DNA of 64,000 nt from NCBI GenBank assembly GCA_028284385.1, contig JANQRT010000022.1:62001-126000 (forward strand), written 5' to 3'. The position numbers and the translations under genes were made by a program. Positions 8,291-18,240 of this stretch are shown piece after piece. Every line of letters begins with the position of its first letter. The first letter of the stretch is position 1. The DNA comes from Opitutaceae bacterium. GTDB lineage: Bacteria > Verrucomicrobiota > Verrucomicrobiia > Opitutales > Opitutaceae. The notes beneath the pieces are model-generated. The model was not told where the DNA came from. It was given only the letters and a program-made list of their open reading frames with translations, and made no database searches.

Positions 8291-9934
8291 ATGTCGCCAG
8301 CGACGGATCGAGGCAACTTACTAGAGAGATCAAATACCGTTATGCCTCCTTCCCAGGGGGCTATTCGTATTCTAATAGCCGAGGATAACGATTCGGATGC
8401 CGATATTGTTGAATCGTTTTTGGATAAGTCAGTGCTGAGCAGACAGTACCATTTCGAGAGAAAGCGGACGCTTTCGGAGGCCGGGCAAGAATTGCGTTTA
8501 GGTAGGTTCGACGTACTTCTTCTCGATCTTTATCTGCCAGACTCGGAGGGTTTAGGAACCTTTACGGAAATAAAGCAAATTGTAGATTGTCCGGTTATTA
8601 TTTTAAGCAGCTTGAGTGATGAGAGTGTTGCTGTTCAAGCAATGCAAGCTGGAGCTCAGGACTACCTGTTGAAGGACGAGCTCAATGACCGTCTTCTTGA
8701 AAGATCGATATTCTATTCGATCGAGAAGCATTTTTTGATGATCGAACTGGAGGAAGCCAAGGAGGTTGCCGAGAACGCGAGGCTTGCAAAGAGCGAGTTT
8801 CTTGCGGTTATGAGCCACGAGTTTCGCACGCCCATGAATGGGATCATTGGCGGGTTGGACTTGATGAAGGATGAGAAGGTCTCAGGCATTGCTCGCGGTC
8901 TATTAAAGATGATGCGAGAGTGCGCCGAAAGCCAGTTGTCCCTGATTAGCGACGTGCTTGACATTAGTAAAATCGAGGCAGGAAAGTTGGAATTGGGCTT
9001 CGAGAAATTTAGTATCCATAATTTGGTTTCGTCTGTACAGCAAGCGATGAGCTTCAGCGCGAAGAGCAAGAATCTGAATCTTTCTTCGACCATTGATGCA
9101 TCGATTCCCGATCCGGTTGTATCGGATCCCAAAAGAATTCGCCAAATTCTGCTTAATCTTATCGGAAACGCTATCAAGTTTACCGATACAGGAAAAATAG
9201 AGACGATTGTCACGCTCTCCGCTCCCAACGAATTGCGTTTCTCGATTAAGGATACGGGAATTGGCATTCCTTCCGATCGTTTGGAAGCTGTATTCGAAGC
9301 CTTTACTCAGGTCGATTCCTCCTACAAGAGAAAGCATCAGGGAACTGGTTTGGGACTAACGATTTGCAAGCGATTGACGGAAATGCTTGGCGGAGAAATG
9401 ACGCTCTCTAGCGAATTCGGCAAAGGCTCGGAATTCTCTTTTTCGATCCAGTTCAAGCATAATAGCGATTTGGATACGCGTATTTCGAACAGGCCCGCGT
9501 TTTCCAATAGCCGTTCGAAAAACCTCAGCGAGAAATATCCGCTTTCCATTCTCGTCGTAGATGACAACGAAACGAGCCGTAAACTGCTGAAAAGGACATT
9601 CGAATTACTAGGTTATGACGCGAAGGTGGCATTCGATGGTAAAGTCGCTTCCATTTTGGCTCGAAAGCAATCTTTCGACCTCATTTTGATGGATCTGCAA
9701 ATGCCTGAACAGGATGGTCTTGAAACAACCAGAGATATCCTGGAACACGGTGAATCCTTTGGAAGTCCTCCTCCTTACATCGTCGCTTTCACAGCCTGCG
9801 TTTCCGATACTGATCGACAAGTTTGCAAAGAGGCAGGCATGCAGGCTTTCCTAGCTAAGCCACATGAGGTGGACGACTTAAGAAGGATCGTCAAGGCGGC
9901 GTATGCCTATCGCAACGAGCTTAGACAAAGTTGA
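8291..9934 (+). CDS. Hybrid histidine kinase (receiver-HisKA-HATPase-receiver)
   Basis: About 547 residues, cytoplasmic, no membrane helix or sensor domain. Order: N-terminal receiver ([16 protein letters not shown], phospho-acceptor region [14 protein letters not shown], conserved Lys in YLLKDEL), HisKA with the H-box [15 protein letters not shown], HATPase_c with N-box [14 protein letters not shown]1 DTGIGIP, F-box and G2 [12 protein letters not shown], then a C-terminal receiver ([24 protein letters not shown], conserved Lys in FLAKP). It probably works in a phosphorelay, taking a signal through the first receiver. Start uncertain: ATG 8291 is used; TTG 8219 and ATG 8342 are in frame and none has a good ribosome-binding site. 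Its output partner is not in the window. Confidence 0.9.
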   Translation: MSPATDRGNLLERSNTVMPPSQGAIRILIAEDNDSDADIVESFLDKSVLSRQYHFERKRTLSEAGQELRLGRFDVLLLDLYLPDSEGLGTFTEIKQIVDCPVIILSSLSDESVAVQAMQAGAQDYLLKDELNDRLLERSIFYSIEKHFLMIELEEAKEVAENARLAKSEFLAVMSHEFRTPMNGIIGGLDLMKDEKVSGIARGLLKMMRECAESQLSLISDVLDISKIEAGKLELGFEKFSIHNLVSSVQQAMSFSAKSKNLNLSSTIDASIPDPVVSDPKRIRQILLNLIGNAIKFTDTGKIETIVTLSAPNELRFSIKDTGIGIPSDRLEAVFEAFTQVDSSYKRKHQGTGLGLTICKRLTEMLGGEMTLSSEFGKGSEFSFSIQFKHNSDLDTRISNRPAFSNSRSKNLSEKYPLSILVVDDNETSRKLLKRTFELLGYDAKVAFDGKVASILARKQSFDLILMDLQMPEQDGLETTRDILEHGESFGSPPPYIVAFTACVSDTDRQVCKEAGMQAFLAKPHEVDDLRRIVKAAYAYRNELRQS

Positions 9935-9974
9935 TCCTTTATCTTGCCGGTTCCCATTTCCCTTCTCAATGATT

Positions 9975-10754
9975 TCAAGACGAGGTTGGGTGTCTTTTCA
10001 TATCCTTCAAAGCGGGAAAAGCCTCGCGCCAGGCTTGCACTGACTGGAGTGTAATGGATGCTTTAATACAATTTTCCTGCTCGCCAGCGTCCGCTAGAAC
10101 GTTGCCTTTGTGGTCGATGATAAGCGAATTTCCGGCATAGGCCCAATTGGGATCCTTCCCGATTCGATTGACACCCATGACGACTGCCTGATTTTCAATC
10201 GCTCTGGCTTGTAGAAGAGTCCGCCAGTGTTCAACCCTCGCTGCCGGCCAGCACGCGCAATCCACAAACAGATTGGCTCCTTCCTTAACGCCACGCCGAT
10301 ACAGTTCAGGGAAGCGCAGGTCGTAGCAGATCGTCGGACAGACGCGAAAACCTTGCCAATCGAATATGAGGAACTCGCTACCTGCGTCGTAGTGGTCGGA
10401 CTCCCCACCGAGACTGAAGCTGTAATTTTTCCGATAGCGTCCGACAAGTCCGCCAGCCGGATCGAAAACGGCTAGTTCATTGCATCCATGGCCGTTGTCT
10501 TGCTCGAATACCAGTCCGCCCATAATCCAGCTTCCATAGCGTTTGGCTGTGCGCGACAGAAATCGCTCTGATTCAGACGGCGAGTTTTCAGCGACTTTTG
10601 CGATATTCATACTGAAGCCGGTGGAGAACATTTCCGGCAGCGCTATCAACGCTCCGGATTCGATGCCCGTATTCTCCAGAAGCTCTTCGACTTTCTGGTA
10701 GTTGCTAGCGGGGTCTTCCCACTGAATATCATACTGGCAGGCTACAAGTTGCAT
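9975..10754 (-). CDS. Carbon-nitrogen hydrolase, YafV-type omega-amidase
   Basis: 259 residues, the normal length for the branch of the nitrilase superfamily that contains YafV/Nit2 omega-amidases (2-oxoglutaramate or 2-oxosuccinamate to the 2-oxoacid plus ammonia). The catalytic triad is visible: E41 in LPEMFSTGFSMN, K109 in GRYRKNYSF, and C143 in TICYDLRFPELYR. Cytoplasmic, no signal. It is monocistronic and convergent with the kinase gene, 40 nt apart. Assignment to omega-amidase rather than another aliphatic amidase is by motif resemblance (KNYSFSLGGE, CYDLRFPE) and length. Confidence 0.88.
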   Translation of the reverse strand: MQLVACQYDIQWEDPASNYQKVEELLENTGIESGALIALPEMFSTGFSMNIAKVAENSPSESERFLSRTAKRYGSWIMGGLVFEQDNGHGCNELAVFDPAGGLVGRYRKNYSFSLGGESDHYDAGSEFLIFDWQGFRVCPTICYDLRFPELYRRGVKEGANLFVDCACWPAARVEHWRTLLQARAIENQAVVMGVNRIGKDPNWAYAGNSLIIDHKGNVLADAGEQENCIKASITLQSVQAWREAFPALKDMKRHPTSS

Positions 10755-10885
10755 CGGACTGCAGAATTCTAGTGGAAACTCGGCAAATCAAGCTATTTGA
10801 GGCCAGCAAGCGCGCTTCCTCGTGTTTGGACTGATACTCGATAAATTTTAGGCCAGAATGGCCGTTTCATAGGTTCTCTTTCATT

Positions 10886-13800
10886 ATGTATTTAACGCCC
10901 GTAATCGTTGTCTTTGCCAGCTGCTTAATGGCATGGCTGGGAGCGCGTATCGTCGGGCGCGGGTTCCAAGCCCTTTCTCTGGACGATCCTGCTCTTGCGG
11001 AACGCTTTGATACGTATCGAAAGTCATTAGGCACGGTTGTCGTCTTCGCTACCTTGATCGGAATTTCGCTTTTCTTCATCTTTTATTCCGCGCCTTTCGA
11101 GAAACAGCTAAGCCATTTGCTTGCCACGCCTCTAATCGTATTTTGGCTATTGGCCGTTTCCTTGTCGGTCGGGCTTGCCGATCGACCGATCCGACGAAAG
11201 TTTCTAGGCGATCAGTCAAAAATTATTGAATACATCGATTTCAGTATTCGATTCTCTCTGGCATTCTTTGGGTTTTGGCTTGCGATCGCTCTTCTGCCTC
11301 CGGTCATACTGTATCTAAATAGCGGTTACTGGATCGGTGGTGTTCTTTGCGCCCTCGCGTTAATCGGATGGTCGGCGAACTATCCAAAAGCCATTTCGCG
11401 AATTTTAAAATCAAAACCGATTGAAGATCCTGATTTGAAGTCCAGGCTTGGTTTGATTGACGGAAAATCGAACGCGCGAAAGCCGATCGTCGAAATTTGC
11501 GGTCCCGAAAATGGCGTTTGGACCAATGCCCTTGCCTTGCCATCCCTGAAACGGCCTCGAGTTCTGCTCAGCGCCCCGCTTATCCGCAAATTGGACCCGG
11601 ATGAGGTGGCTGCTATCTATGCCCACGAACTGGCCCATATCGAAGACTTTGACGACACTTGGCTGAAGAGAGCTGGCTGGATGGATAGGGTGTTGATCCT
11701 CTGTGGGTGTCTGGGGCTTCCCTACCTGATGCATTTAGGAGGGGAAGACGCGAACTGGCTAGCCTTTATCTGGATGCTCGTTGTATTGTTTTTTCTGGTA
11801 CTGAGAGTTAAGGACTTTCAGAAGCGAGAGGTGTTTGCCGATCGTCGAGCCGTGGAGCTGATTGGAAATCCCGAGCCTCTCATCTCCGGGCTTCAAAAGA
11901 TCTACCAGAATTTTCGAATGCCTCGACGAGTGGACGCAGGAGTAGATCGCCTTGCTTCGCATCCCAGTTTGGCTAGGCGTATCCAGGAAATCAGGCGCAA
12001 GGCTGCTATTTTAGATGGAAGTTCTGAGATAGGAGTTCAGGAAGATCGAGAAGGAAATCTGTCTAATGGAGTTAGAGACGCGCAAGTTTTCCATTTGGAA
12101 AGCGATCAACCGGAAATTCTTATACTTGATCATAAACGGATCGCTAGGCTTTCTTTCGACGACGAGGACTGGCTTACGGATCATCTCGATAGTGCGCCTT
12201 TCCAAGATCGCGAAAAATGGATACAAGAGTTCAGAAACAAAGCTTCAGCGGAGTCGACCTCAACCTACTCCGGTTTGCATGAGCTAAGACTCGTGCTTAA
12301 GGGTAAGAAGGCGCTATTGAGGACCGTAGAGCCTCCTCGCTTGGTTCGAGACTCCAGGATTAGGGCGGAGGATATTGGACGTCTGCAAGGATTTCTCGAC
12401 ACCGTCGATCACCAATTGACGCCAATCAAGAAACTCTCAGCTCATCAGCATCCCATAGCGCGCCTAAGCGTGTTTGTGGCTGGCATCTGCATTTTTCTAG
12501 CTAGCATGCAGGGTGGGGCCACACTTGGAGCGGCGGTGCTGGTCCTGATGGGCGTCCTCCCGGCCATGATCACCTGCAAGCGCGCCTGGATGGCCGCTGT
12601 AGGTGGAGGCGTCCTTTTTTACGCTCTCCGCGAGCTTCTGTTCTCTGCCGGCCATGTTTGGTGGGGAATGCCTAACTGGCTTGCTCTTAGTCTGGCCGCC
12701 TTTGCCGGATTTGTCGCTCTTTGGCAAACTTGGGTAAAATCCGAAGACAATCCTAGTAAGTTTCGATTGGATACGGGTTCTCCTAAGGCTGTTTTTCTAA
12801 TGGTTTTCCTGATAGGGGGACTGTTTACGTTTCCTACCTTTTTCAGTCTGCTGCACGAGGATACCAGATTGATGCTATACTACCTTGCGCGGAATGTTCA
12901 TGCGCCGTTCATCCCTTTTCTATTTGGCGGTTGTGCTCTGTTTGTCTGCAGAAGCATTTCGAAGCGAGTACTTGGAGTTGCCTTTATGCTAATCGGAACG
13001 TCGCCAGCCTATTTCGGGTCCGACTATTTCCTGATAAATCATATCAAAGACCCTCTGGCGACTTCCGCTCCTTCACCTCGATTTGCAACAAATGAAACTC
13101 CTGTTTCTCAGTCGTTGTCACTAAGTCATGAATACTGGGATTTTAATGTATCTCCTACCGGTCGGAATTTCATTGCGAATACGAGTTATCATGATTCCGA
13201 TTCTGACGCCTACAGCTCCAACGGTCAGCAGGCATACGCTCTTTTCGACTGGAGTGGAGAATCGCGTCATCTGATAGCCGTACGTCTCGCTTGGACTTCC
13301 GATGGAGAATTGCTCGCTTTGATAAATGAGGATGGAAAAGGCTTTCTACGGCTTTTCGCCTGGGACCAGATTGATATCCCTCTTTGGGAGATTGAGGTCG
13401 AAGGTCTCATCGATTTTAGCAACCCCATTCTGGAATCGAATCAAGGTAGTTGGAGGATAACTACTAATGGTTCTTCAAGCGCGACAGTAGTATTTGAAGG
13501 AGAATTGGGCTCGGAGAAGATCGAGATTAGAAATTGGTACAACGAAGGTTTCTCTAATCGAAGTCGTTTCGTGACGGATGCTGACAATCTGTTCGAAACC
13601 ACTTGGAATCCTATCTCACAAGGCGAGTCGGGAAGCGTCCGACGTATTCATTGGGCCCTTTCCCGACACTTTAATCCCACGGGCTTGCGGTTCATCGAAT
13701 CCGATGGAAAAGCGATCGAACATGCTTGGACTGGCTTGTGGACTTACACTGTGAAGGATATTCATTTGGACAAACTGTACGTCGTTTCGAATAATTCGAG

Positions 13801-14098
13801 GAGCGCGTGGCTATGGGAGGTCGATTCTCAAAATGCCAGCCTCCTTCCTCGCTGGAAGCTTCCACAATCCTACTTCATCGGGGTTTACTATAATTCCGTG
13901 TGGCAAGTAACGAAGTCCCAAATACGTCATTTTGACTTGAATACGGGTGTGGGCTACAGCTTCCCGGCCTCAGGAAAGTCGGACTGGTATTTGAGTGTTA
14001 GCGTATCCAAAGAGCACTGCCTCATCGCCTGGCCTGAGTCTGATGGACAGAAGCTCGAGTTAATCAGCCTAGATACTCTCTCAAAGACTATTCAATAA
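10886..14098 (+). CDS. Giant membrane M48 metallopeptidase with C-terminal propeller-like region
   Basis: 1070 residues, about three times the usual M48 length. Residues ~1-190 hold several membrane helices; the zinc site HELAH is at residues 247-251 in VAAIYAHELAHIEDF, with the third ligand probably E315 in REVFADRRAVELIG, as in BlaR1/HtpX-type M48 peptidases. A soluble stretch (~390-530) follows, then a second cluster of membrane helices (~530-720), then ~350 residues without helices containing WD/propeller-like strands (LAWTSDGELLALI, DKLYVVSNNSRSAWLWEVD, YNSVWQVTKSQIRHFDLNTG). I infer an inner-membrane peptidase fused to a periplasmic sensing or docking domain. No BlaI-type repressor is adjacent. 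Substrate unknown. Confidence 0.8.
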   Translation: MYLTPVIVVFASCLMAWLGARIVGRGFQALSLDDPALAERFDTYRKSLGTVVVFATLIGISLFFIFYSAPFEKQLSHLLATPLIVFWLLAVSLSVGLADRPIRRKFLGDQSKIIEYIDFSIRFSLAFFGFWLAIALLPPVILYLNSGYWIGGVLCALALIGWSANYPKAISRILKSKPIEDPDLKSRLGLIDGKSNARKPIVEICGPENGVWTNALALPSLKRPRVLLSAPLIRKLDPDEVAAIYAHELAHIEDFDDTWLKRAGWMDRVLILCGCLGLPYLMHLGGEDANWLAFIWMLVVLFFLVLRVKDFQKREVFADRRAVELIGNPEPLISGLQKIYQNFRMPRRVDAGVDRLASHPSLARRIQEIRRKAAILDGSSEIGVQEDREGNLSNGVRDAQVFHLESDQPEILILDHKRIARLSFDDEDWLTDHLDSAPFQDREKWIQEFRNKASAESTSTYSGLHELRLVLKGKKALLRTVEPPRLVRDSRIRAEDIGRLQGFLDTVDHQLTPIKKLSAHQHPIARLSVFVAGICIFLASMQGGATLGAAVLVLMGVLPAMITCKRAWMAAVGGGVLFYALRELLFSAGHVWWGMPNWLALSLAAFAGFVALWQTWVKSEDNPSKFRLDTGSPKAVFLMVFLIGGLFTFPTFFSLLHEDTRLMLYYLARNVHAPFIPFLFGGCALFVCRSISKRVLGVAFMLIGTSPAYFGSDYFLINHIKDPLATSAPSPRFATNETPVSQSLSLSHEYWDFNVSPTGRNFIANTSYHDSDSDAYSSNGQQAYALFDWSGESRHLIAVRLAWTSDGELLALINEDGKGFLRLFAWDQIDIPLWEIEVEGLIDFSNPILESNQGSWRITTNGSSSATVVFEGELGSEKIEIRNWYNEGFSNRSRFVTDADNLFETTWNPISQGESGSVRRIHWALSRHFNPTGLRFIESDGKAIEHAWTGLWTYTVKDIHLDKLYVVSNNSRSAWLWEVDSQNASLLPRWKLPQSYFIGVYYNSVWQVTKSQIRHFDLNTGVGYSFPASGKSDWYLSVSVSKEHCLIAWPESDGQKLELISLDTLSKTIQ

Positions 14099-14130
14099 AC
14101 CTTATTGTCAGCTTTTGATGAGCTCCAATC

Positions 14131-14210
14131 GCGTCCGGAGGTCGCGATCCACCCTGCGCTTCTAGTCAGATCCGCTCTGGATCAAGAGGTGGCGCGTAGC
14201 TTCTGGACGC
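14131..14210. other. Long imperfect inverted repeat in intergenic DNA
   Basis: GCGTCC (14131-14136) pairs with GGACGC (14205-14210), continued by weaker pairs, and encloses a second perfect stem GATCC (14169-14173)/GGATC (14179-14183). It lies between the convergent M48 and sulfatase genes. No T-run follows either side, so a classical terminator is not supported; it may be a structured transcript end or a palindromic intergenic element. Confidence 0.35.
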
Positions 14211-14273
14211 GTGCTTGATTCAATAATTTATATCGTCGCTTTTATAGGGCACTCGCTTGGCAGTCGTCTCGTG

Positions 14274-15695
14274 TCATTTCCCCTCATTTGCCCAACGCTT
14301 CATTGTCGCGATATTTTGTCTTAGAACGACAAGTTGCTCGCTTGTTCTGCTGGATAAGTAGACTTCCATGTCGCTGTCATACATTTCATCTGCCTCTGGA
14401 GCCTGGCCAAGGTCGTTTGTTTCCTCAATCCATTCTGACAGCTTGTCTCGCATAGATTGCAGCAGAGTCGCGTATTGCGGATCGTTGGAGAGATTTCTTA
14501 TTTCCCAGGGATCTGCGTTAAGGTCGTAGAGCTCCTCATAGGGTCTAGAGGATGCGGTTACGCTAGACTGAATCGGGTTGAGCTTTCCTTTCTCATCCCA
14601 CTCGCGTATAGCTTTCAGGATCGTTTTCGCTTCCTTGTAGCGATTTGGCTGCAGATGAGGTCGTTGTGGATAGTAGTTACGAATGTATTTATAGTTGGCC
14701 GTCCGTACGGATCTGATTCTTTCGACGGTTTCGTCACAGCGATCCCGTGCTGATACGACGTAGTCCCGAGCTTGATACCCGTTGGAAAAGAGGTCCTTGG
14801 CCTGCAGATGACTTGGGATGTCAATGCCGGCCAGGGCCATCGAAGTGGCCGCCATGTCAATGTGGAGGATCAGGTCGTCTCGAATGCTTCCTTCTTGCAG
14901 GTTGGGTCCGAAAACCACGAAAGGAATACGGATGCCTTCTTCATAGCAGAATTGCTTCCCTCGCGCATGACTAATGCCGTGATCAGTAATAAAGAAAATG
15001 TAGGTGTTTTCGAATACGCCCTCATCTTTAAGTTTCTGCACGATCTCGCCTACTTCCAGATCAACTACGAGAACGGTCTCCAGATAGTCTGCCCAGTCCT
15101 GAATGATCTCCGGGTGAGCCGGATAGTAGGGCGGGAGCTGCACGAGGCTTGTATCCACTTTTTCTCCGAGTCTCTGAAACCTGTTTTTATCGGTATTGGC
15201 GTTTCCTCGAAACTTGCCGCCTCGAAGCTGATACTGGGCGAAGAAGGGCTGGTCCGGTTTTCGCTCCGTCCATTCCTTTCCGTCATAGATAGATAGATCC
15301 CATTCGAAATTGTAGTCCGTCTTGGTCTTGTTTGTCACATAGTAGCCCGCTTCGCGAAAGTACTCCGGAACGAGTCGGATATGGTTCGGTAGTTGAATTT
15401 TCACTTCGCCTCTTCCGCTTCGATGATGATGAGCTCCAATGCTCGTTTGATACATGCCCGTTATCATAGCTGATCTAGCCGTAGAGCATACGGGAGCGGT
15501 GACAAAGGCGTTTCGGAAAAGGACGCCTTCACGAGCCAGCCGGTCGACATTGGGCGTTTCAATGGTCGTCTCGCCATAGCAACTGAAATGGGGCGACATG
15601 TCCTCTACTACGATCCAAACAATATTAGGTCGTTCTACGGCTCCTGCAGAGAAATGAAAGACGACTGCTAAAAGGAAAAGGGTAAGACTTCTCAT
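14274..15695 (-). CDS. Type I sulfatase, exported
   Basis: 473 residues with a signal peptide ([19 protein letters not shown]). Sulfatase family landmarks: [15 protein letters not shown] metal-binding start, the formylglycine site CSTAR with the modified cysteine at residue 70, [16 protein letters not shown], and [26 protein letters not shown]. The third position of the site is Thr rather than the usual Pro/Ala (C-x-P/A-x-R), which still looks functional given the conserved Cys and Arg. It should remove sulfate from a carbohydrate in the periplasm after maturation by a formylglycine-generating enzyme, which is not encoded in this window. It lies outside the main polysaccharide locus and stands alone. 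Confidence 0.9.
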   Translation of the reverse strand: MRSLTLFLLAVVFHFSAGAVERPNIVWIVVEDMSPHFSCYGETTIETPNVDRLAREGVLFRNAFVTAPVCSTARSAMITGMYQTSIGAHHHRSGRGEVKIQLPNHIRLVPEYFREAGYYVTNKTKTDYNFEWDLSIYDGKEWTERKPDQPFFAQYQLRGGKFRGNANTDKNRFQRLGEKVDTSLVQLPPYYPAHPEIIQDWADYLETVLVVDLEVGEIVQKLKDEGVFENTYIFFITDHGISHARGKQFCYEEGIRIPFVVFGPNLQEGSIRDDLILHIDMAATSMALAGIDIPSHLQAKDLFSNGYQARDYVVSARDRCDETVERIRSVRTANYKYIRNYYPQRPHLQPNRYKEAKTILKAIREWDEKGKLNPIQSSVTASSRPYEELYDLNADPWEIRNLSNDPQYATLLQSMRDKLSEWIEETNDLGQAPEADEMYDSDMEVYLSSRTSEQLVVLRQNIATMKRWANEGK

Positions 15696-15876
15696 GATCT
15701 AAACGAATTTGAAAATACGCGGACTTTCAATAGCTATCTGAAAGTGATCGTCTCGCCTTTGGGGACTCCTGGCTGCTCACTAGGACTAAAGGCGTTAATA
15801 GGACAGGTTCGCCATGAGACACTCTGTAGAGTAATGCTTCTCTTCTCAAGTCGGCTTTAACGACTCTCCCTGACGA

Positions 15877-16800
15877 TTAGTGGGCTAAGGCCATTCCCCA
15901 ACACATCAGGGGGATTAGCAAAGCCAAGCTGAGTAAAACCATTTGCCAAAATTGGCTAAGCTTCGCGTGCATGGCTGTATGGGCCGCTAGGATAGCCAGG
16001 CCAAGCCCGTAGAGGAATGACCAAAAGTGGCCGGCGACATCGGTCGGAAAATCACCTCCGCCCAGCCAAGCGAATAGAATGCACCCGCCAGAGAAAGGAA
16101 TCAGCCAATCTCTGGTTGATATTGGTTCCTTTGATCGGAAGTAGGTCCCAATCGGGAAGCCCGTCAGTAGGCCTAACGCAGCGAAGCAGGCGGTTGACGC
16201 TCCCAAGGAGAAAAAGGCTCTCTCCGCGTTTATCAAATCGTTAGTCAGATTGGCTGCGGTTGCGGCCAGCAATATGAGAATCCACGCTAATCCATTGCCC
16301 ATGTATCGACAACACAGATACGCAAAAATAGCTATGCTCAGAATGTTTCCGGCAAGATGACTCACATCGGCATGCAAGGTTATGGCTGTCACGATGCGCC
16401 ACCATTGGCCTTCTGCTAGAACGCCCTGGCTGCTATTCATGCCTAACTCTTTCAGAAATGGAGCTTCGTTTTGGGCTATGAAGGCAATGAGAAGCATGAC
16501 GATGGCCATACCCGTTGGAGCCTTGCTGATCCTTTTGGTAGGCAATTCTATAGATGGAGGTGGCCAGTAGCGACTTCTGATTTCCGCTATTTCAACCTCT
16601 CTTTGCAATCTCGTTGCATGTTGTCTTGAAACCACCAATACGTAATCGCCTTCTTCTACAGGGTAAATCCAATAGGGTTGACCGCTGGCCAAAACGGCTA
16701 AACCCGCTTCATGAGCTTTTCGGGCTGTTTTATAAACCCCAATTATCGCGGTCTCCGAACCGAATGGTTCGTTATCAAACGCTTGGCGGTCATTCTGCAT
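15877..16800 (-). CDS. Rhomboid-family intramembrane serine protease
   Basis: 307 residues. Residues 1-~95 form a soluble N-terminal region, followed by about six membrane helices. Rhomboid active-site elements are in order: HADVSHLAGNILS (N152 in the oxyanion position), GASTACFAALG with catalytic Ser S202, and DVAGHFWSFLYG with catalytic His H258. The usual GxSG motif reads GAST here, a tolerated variation. The role is cleavage of membrane-spanning substrates in the inner membrane. The GNAT gene lies 38 nt upstream on the same strand, so the two may be co-transcribed. Confidence 0.88.
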   Translation of the reverse strand: MQNDRQAFDNEPFGSETAIIGVYKTARKAHEAGLAVLASGQPYWIYPVEEGDYVLVVSRQHATRLQREVEIAEIRSRYWPPPSIELPTKRISKAPTGMAIVMLLIAFIAQNEAPFLKELGMNSSQGVLAEGQWWRIVTAITLHADVSHLAGNILSIAIFAYLCCRYMGNGLAWILILLAATAANLTNDLINAERAFFSLGASTACFAALGLLTGFPIGTYFRSKEPISTRDWLIPFSGGCILFAWLGGGDFPTDVAGHFWSFLYGLGLAILAAHTAMHAKLSQFWQMVLLSLALLIPLMCWGMALAH

Positions 16801-16838
16801 TACGAATCGTTGCTAGCGAAATCAGAAAGGCGGGTACC

Positions 16839-17318
16839 TTACCTGACAGACTTGACCATATTCATGTATGTCGGATTCTCGTACCCTTCATGGGTGCCAT
16901 AAGTGTGGAATTCGAATCCTTGACGCTGGTAGAATGCCTGCTGTTTCTCCAGGGCGAGCCTCACCGATAAAGCGAGCCGAGTGTAGCCATCTGCTCTCGC
17001 TCGATGCTCGACTTCGGCGATAAGTCCTGTCGCGATTCCCCGTTTCCGGTATTCAGGCAATACTGACAATCGATCGACATAAATGCTGTCCTCTCTGGGA
17101 TGGTAAAAGACACAGCCAACCAATGTCCCTTCGGTTTCGGTTACAAGAGCGTTGGCTTCCCTTAATTCATCTTTGACGACTTGCACTGATTTCCTCTCGG
17201 CGCTGGAAGGTGGATCCAGTTTGCCGGAATATTCGGCAAAGGCCTGTTTGATGAGATCAACGATAAGAGGAATATCCTCTTCTTTGTAGTTTCTTATGGC
17301 AAAGTTGTCTGTCTGCAT
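16839..17318 (-). CDS. GNAT-family N-acetyltransferase
   Basis: 159 residues, one GNAT domain. The N-terminus FAIRNYKEEDIPLIVDLIKQAF is the first strand/helix of the fold, VDRLSVLPEYRKRGIATGLIAEVEHRA is motif A with the acetyl-CoA pyrophosphate loop (R-x-x-G-x-A), and ALEKQQAFYQRQGFEFH is motif B. It transfers an acetyl group from acetyl-CoA to an unknown amine. It is upstream of the rhomboid gene on the same strand. Confidence 0.88.
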   Translation of the reverse strand: MQTDNFAIRNYKEEDIPLIVDLIKQAFAEYSGKLDPPSSAERKSVQVVKDELREANALVTETEGTLVGCVFYHPREDSIYVDRLSVLPEYRKRGIATGLIAEVEHRARADGYTRLALSVRLALEKQQAFYQRQGFEFHTYGTHEGYENPTYMNMVKSVR

Positions 17319-17526
17319 GATGATTTTCTACGCTGGCAATCTTTAAAATCTTCTCCTTGCGCATCAAGTCTCGAAGCTAATCGCTCCAAATTTGGAGGAG
17401 TTAACTCTTTTCTGTCTTCGGTCGGATTCGCCCTTGGATTTTAAATCCAGTATATGGATACAAATCTTTAGCAGAGCCAACCATCCCTGCTCCATTCGGT
17501 TTACAGGCCTAATCTGGAGAGTCGCT

Positions 17527-18240
17527 CTACTTGCTAACGCTATCCCGACGAGCTCTTAGAATGGCCGACATGCGCATGTGATTGGCTCGCTTCTGGTCGG
17601 CCGTGTAGACGAAACTGGTGATTTGATCGATCTCGTTTTTCGTTGGCAAAATATCAGTAGCCGCTGCCATTTGGGCTTCAGCTTGGGCTTGCCGTTCTCT
17701 CTCTTCCATCTCGGCGACAGCCTTGAGGCGAGCTTCCTCTCTGGCTCGCTCCTCTTCAATCCGTTTTCTTTCTTCTGCAAGCCGCATGGCTTCTTGGGCT
17801 TCAGCTAGTTTTCTGGCCGCTTCAGCCGCCTCGCGCTCGCGTTGCTCTTGTAATCGCTTGGCTTCTTCCTCCGCCGCTTTCTGAGCTGCAATAGCTGCTA
17901 GGCGTTTCTCCTCCGCTTGCCTGGCCAATTCGGCCTCGCGTTTAATTCTTGCTTCTTCGGCCGCTTTGGCCGCGGCGATTTCCGCCTGGCGCTTGGCTTC
18001 TTCCTCCGCTTCCTCACGCGCCTTTTCTTCGGCTAGACGCTGAGCTTCCGCAGCTATGGCTGCTTGCCTAGCCACTTCTTCCGCCTCCTGGCGTCGTTGC
18101 TCTTCAATGGCCGCTTCCTCGGCCAGACGCTTCTCCTCAGTCTCCCGTTCCTTTTTGCCTTGATAGGCTTGATATGAGAAAATGCCAATAACGAGGACCG
18201 CTATCGCTGCCACCGCGACGATAATTTTATTGTTTTGCAT
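17527..18240 (-). CDS. TolA-like membrane-anchored coiled-coil protein
   Basis: 237 residues: an N-terminal membrane anchor (residues ~6-23, IIVAVAAIAVLVIGIFSYQAY), then about 160 residues of uninterrupted Ala/Glu/Arg/Lys-rich helix with repeated AEEEAKR, RLAEE and EERERQ units, strongly predicted to be one long coiled coil as in TolA domain II or YfhO-type stalk proteins. The last ~40 residues (PTKNEIDQITSFVYTADQKRANHMRMSAILRARRD) are not repetitive and may be a binding end. No TolB/Pal/TonB genes are next to it, so a Tol role is not claimed. Low-complexity coding DNA makes homology assignment unreliable. Confidence 0.7.
   Translation of the reverse strand: MQNNKIIVAVAAIAVLVIGIFSYQAYQGKKERETEEKRLAEEAAIEEQRRQEAEEVARQAAIAAEAQRLAEEKAREEAEEEAKRQAEIAAAKAAEEARIKREAELARQAEEKRLAAIAAQKAAEEEAKRLQEQREREAAEAARKLAEAQEAMRLAEERKRIEEERAREEARLKAVAEMEERERQAQAEAQMAAATDILPTKNEIDQITSFVYTADQKRANHMRMSAILRARRDSVSK

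Noticed and set aside
17527..18240. Calling the coiled-coil gene tolA
   Set aside because: The resemblance is only compositional; there are no tol/pal neighbours and no TolA C-terminal domain.
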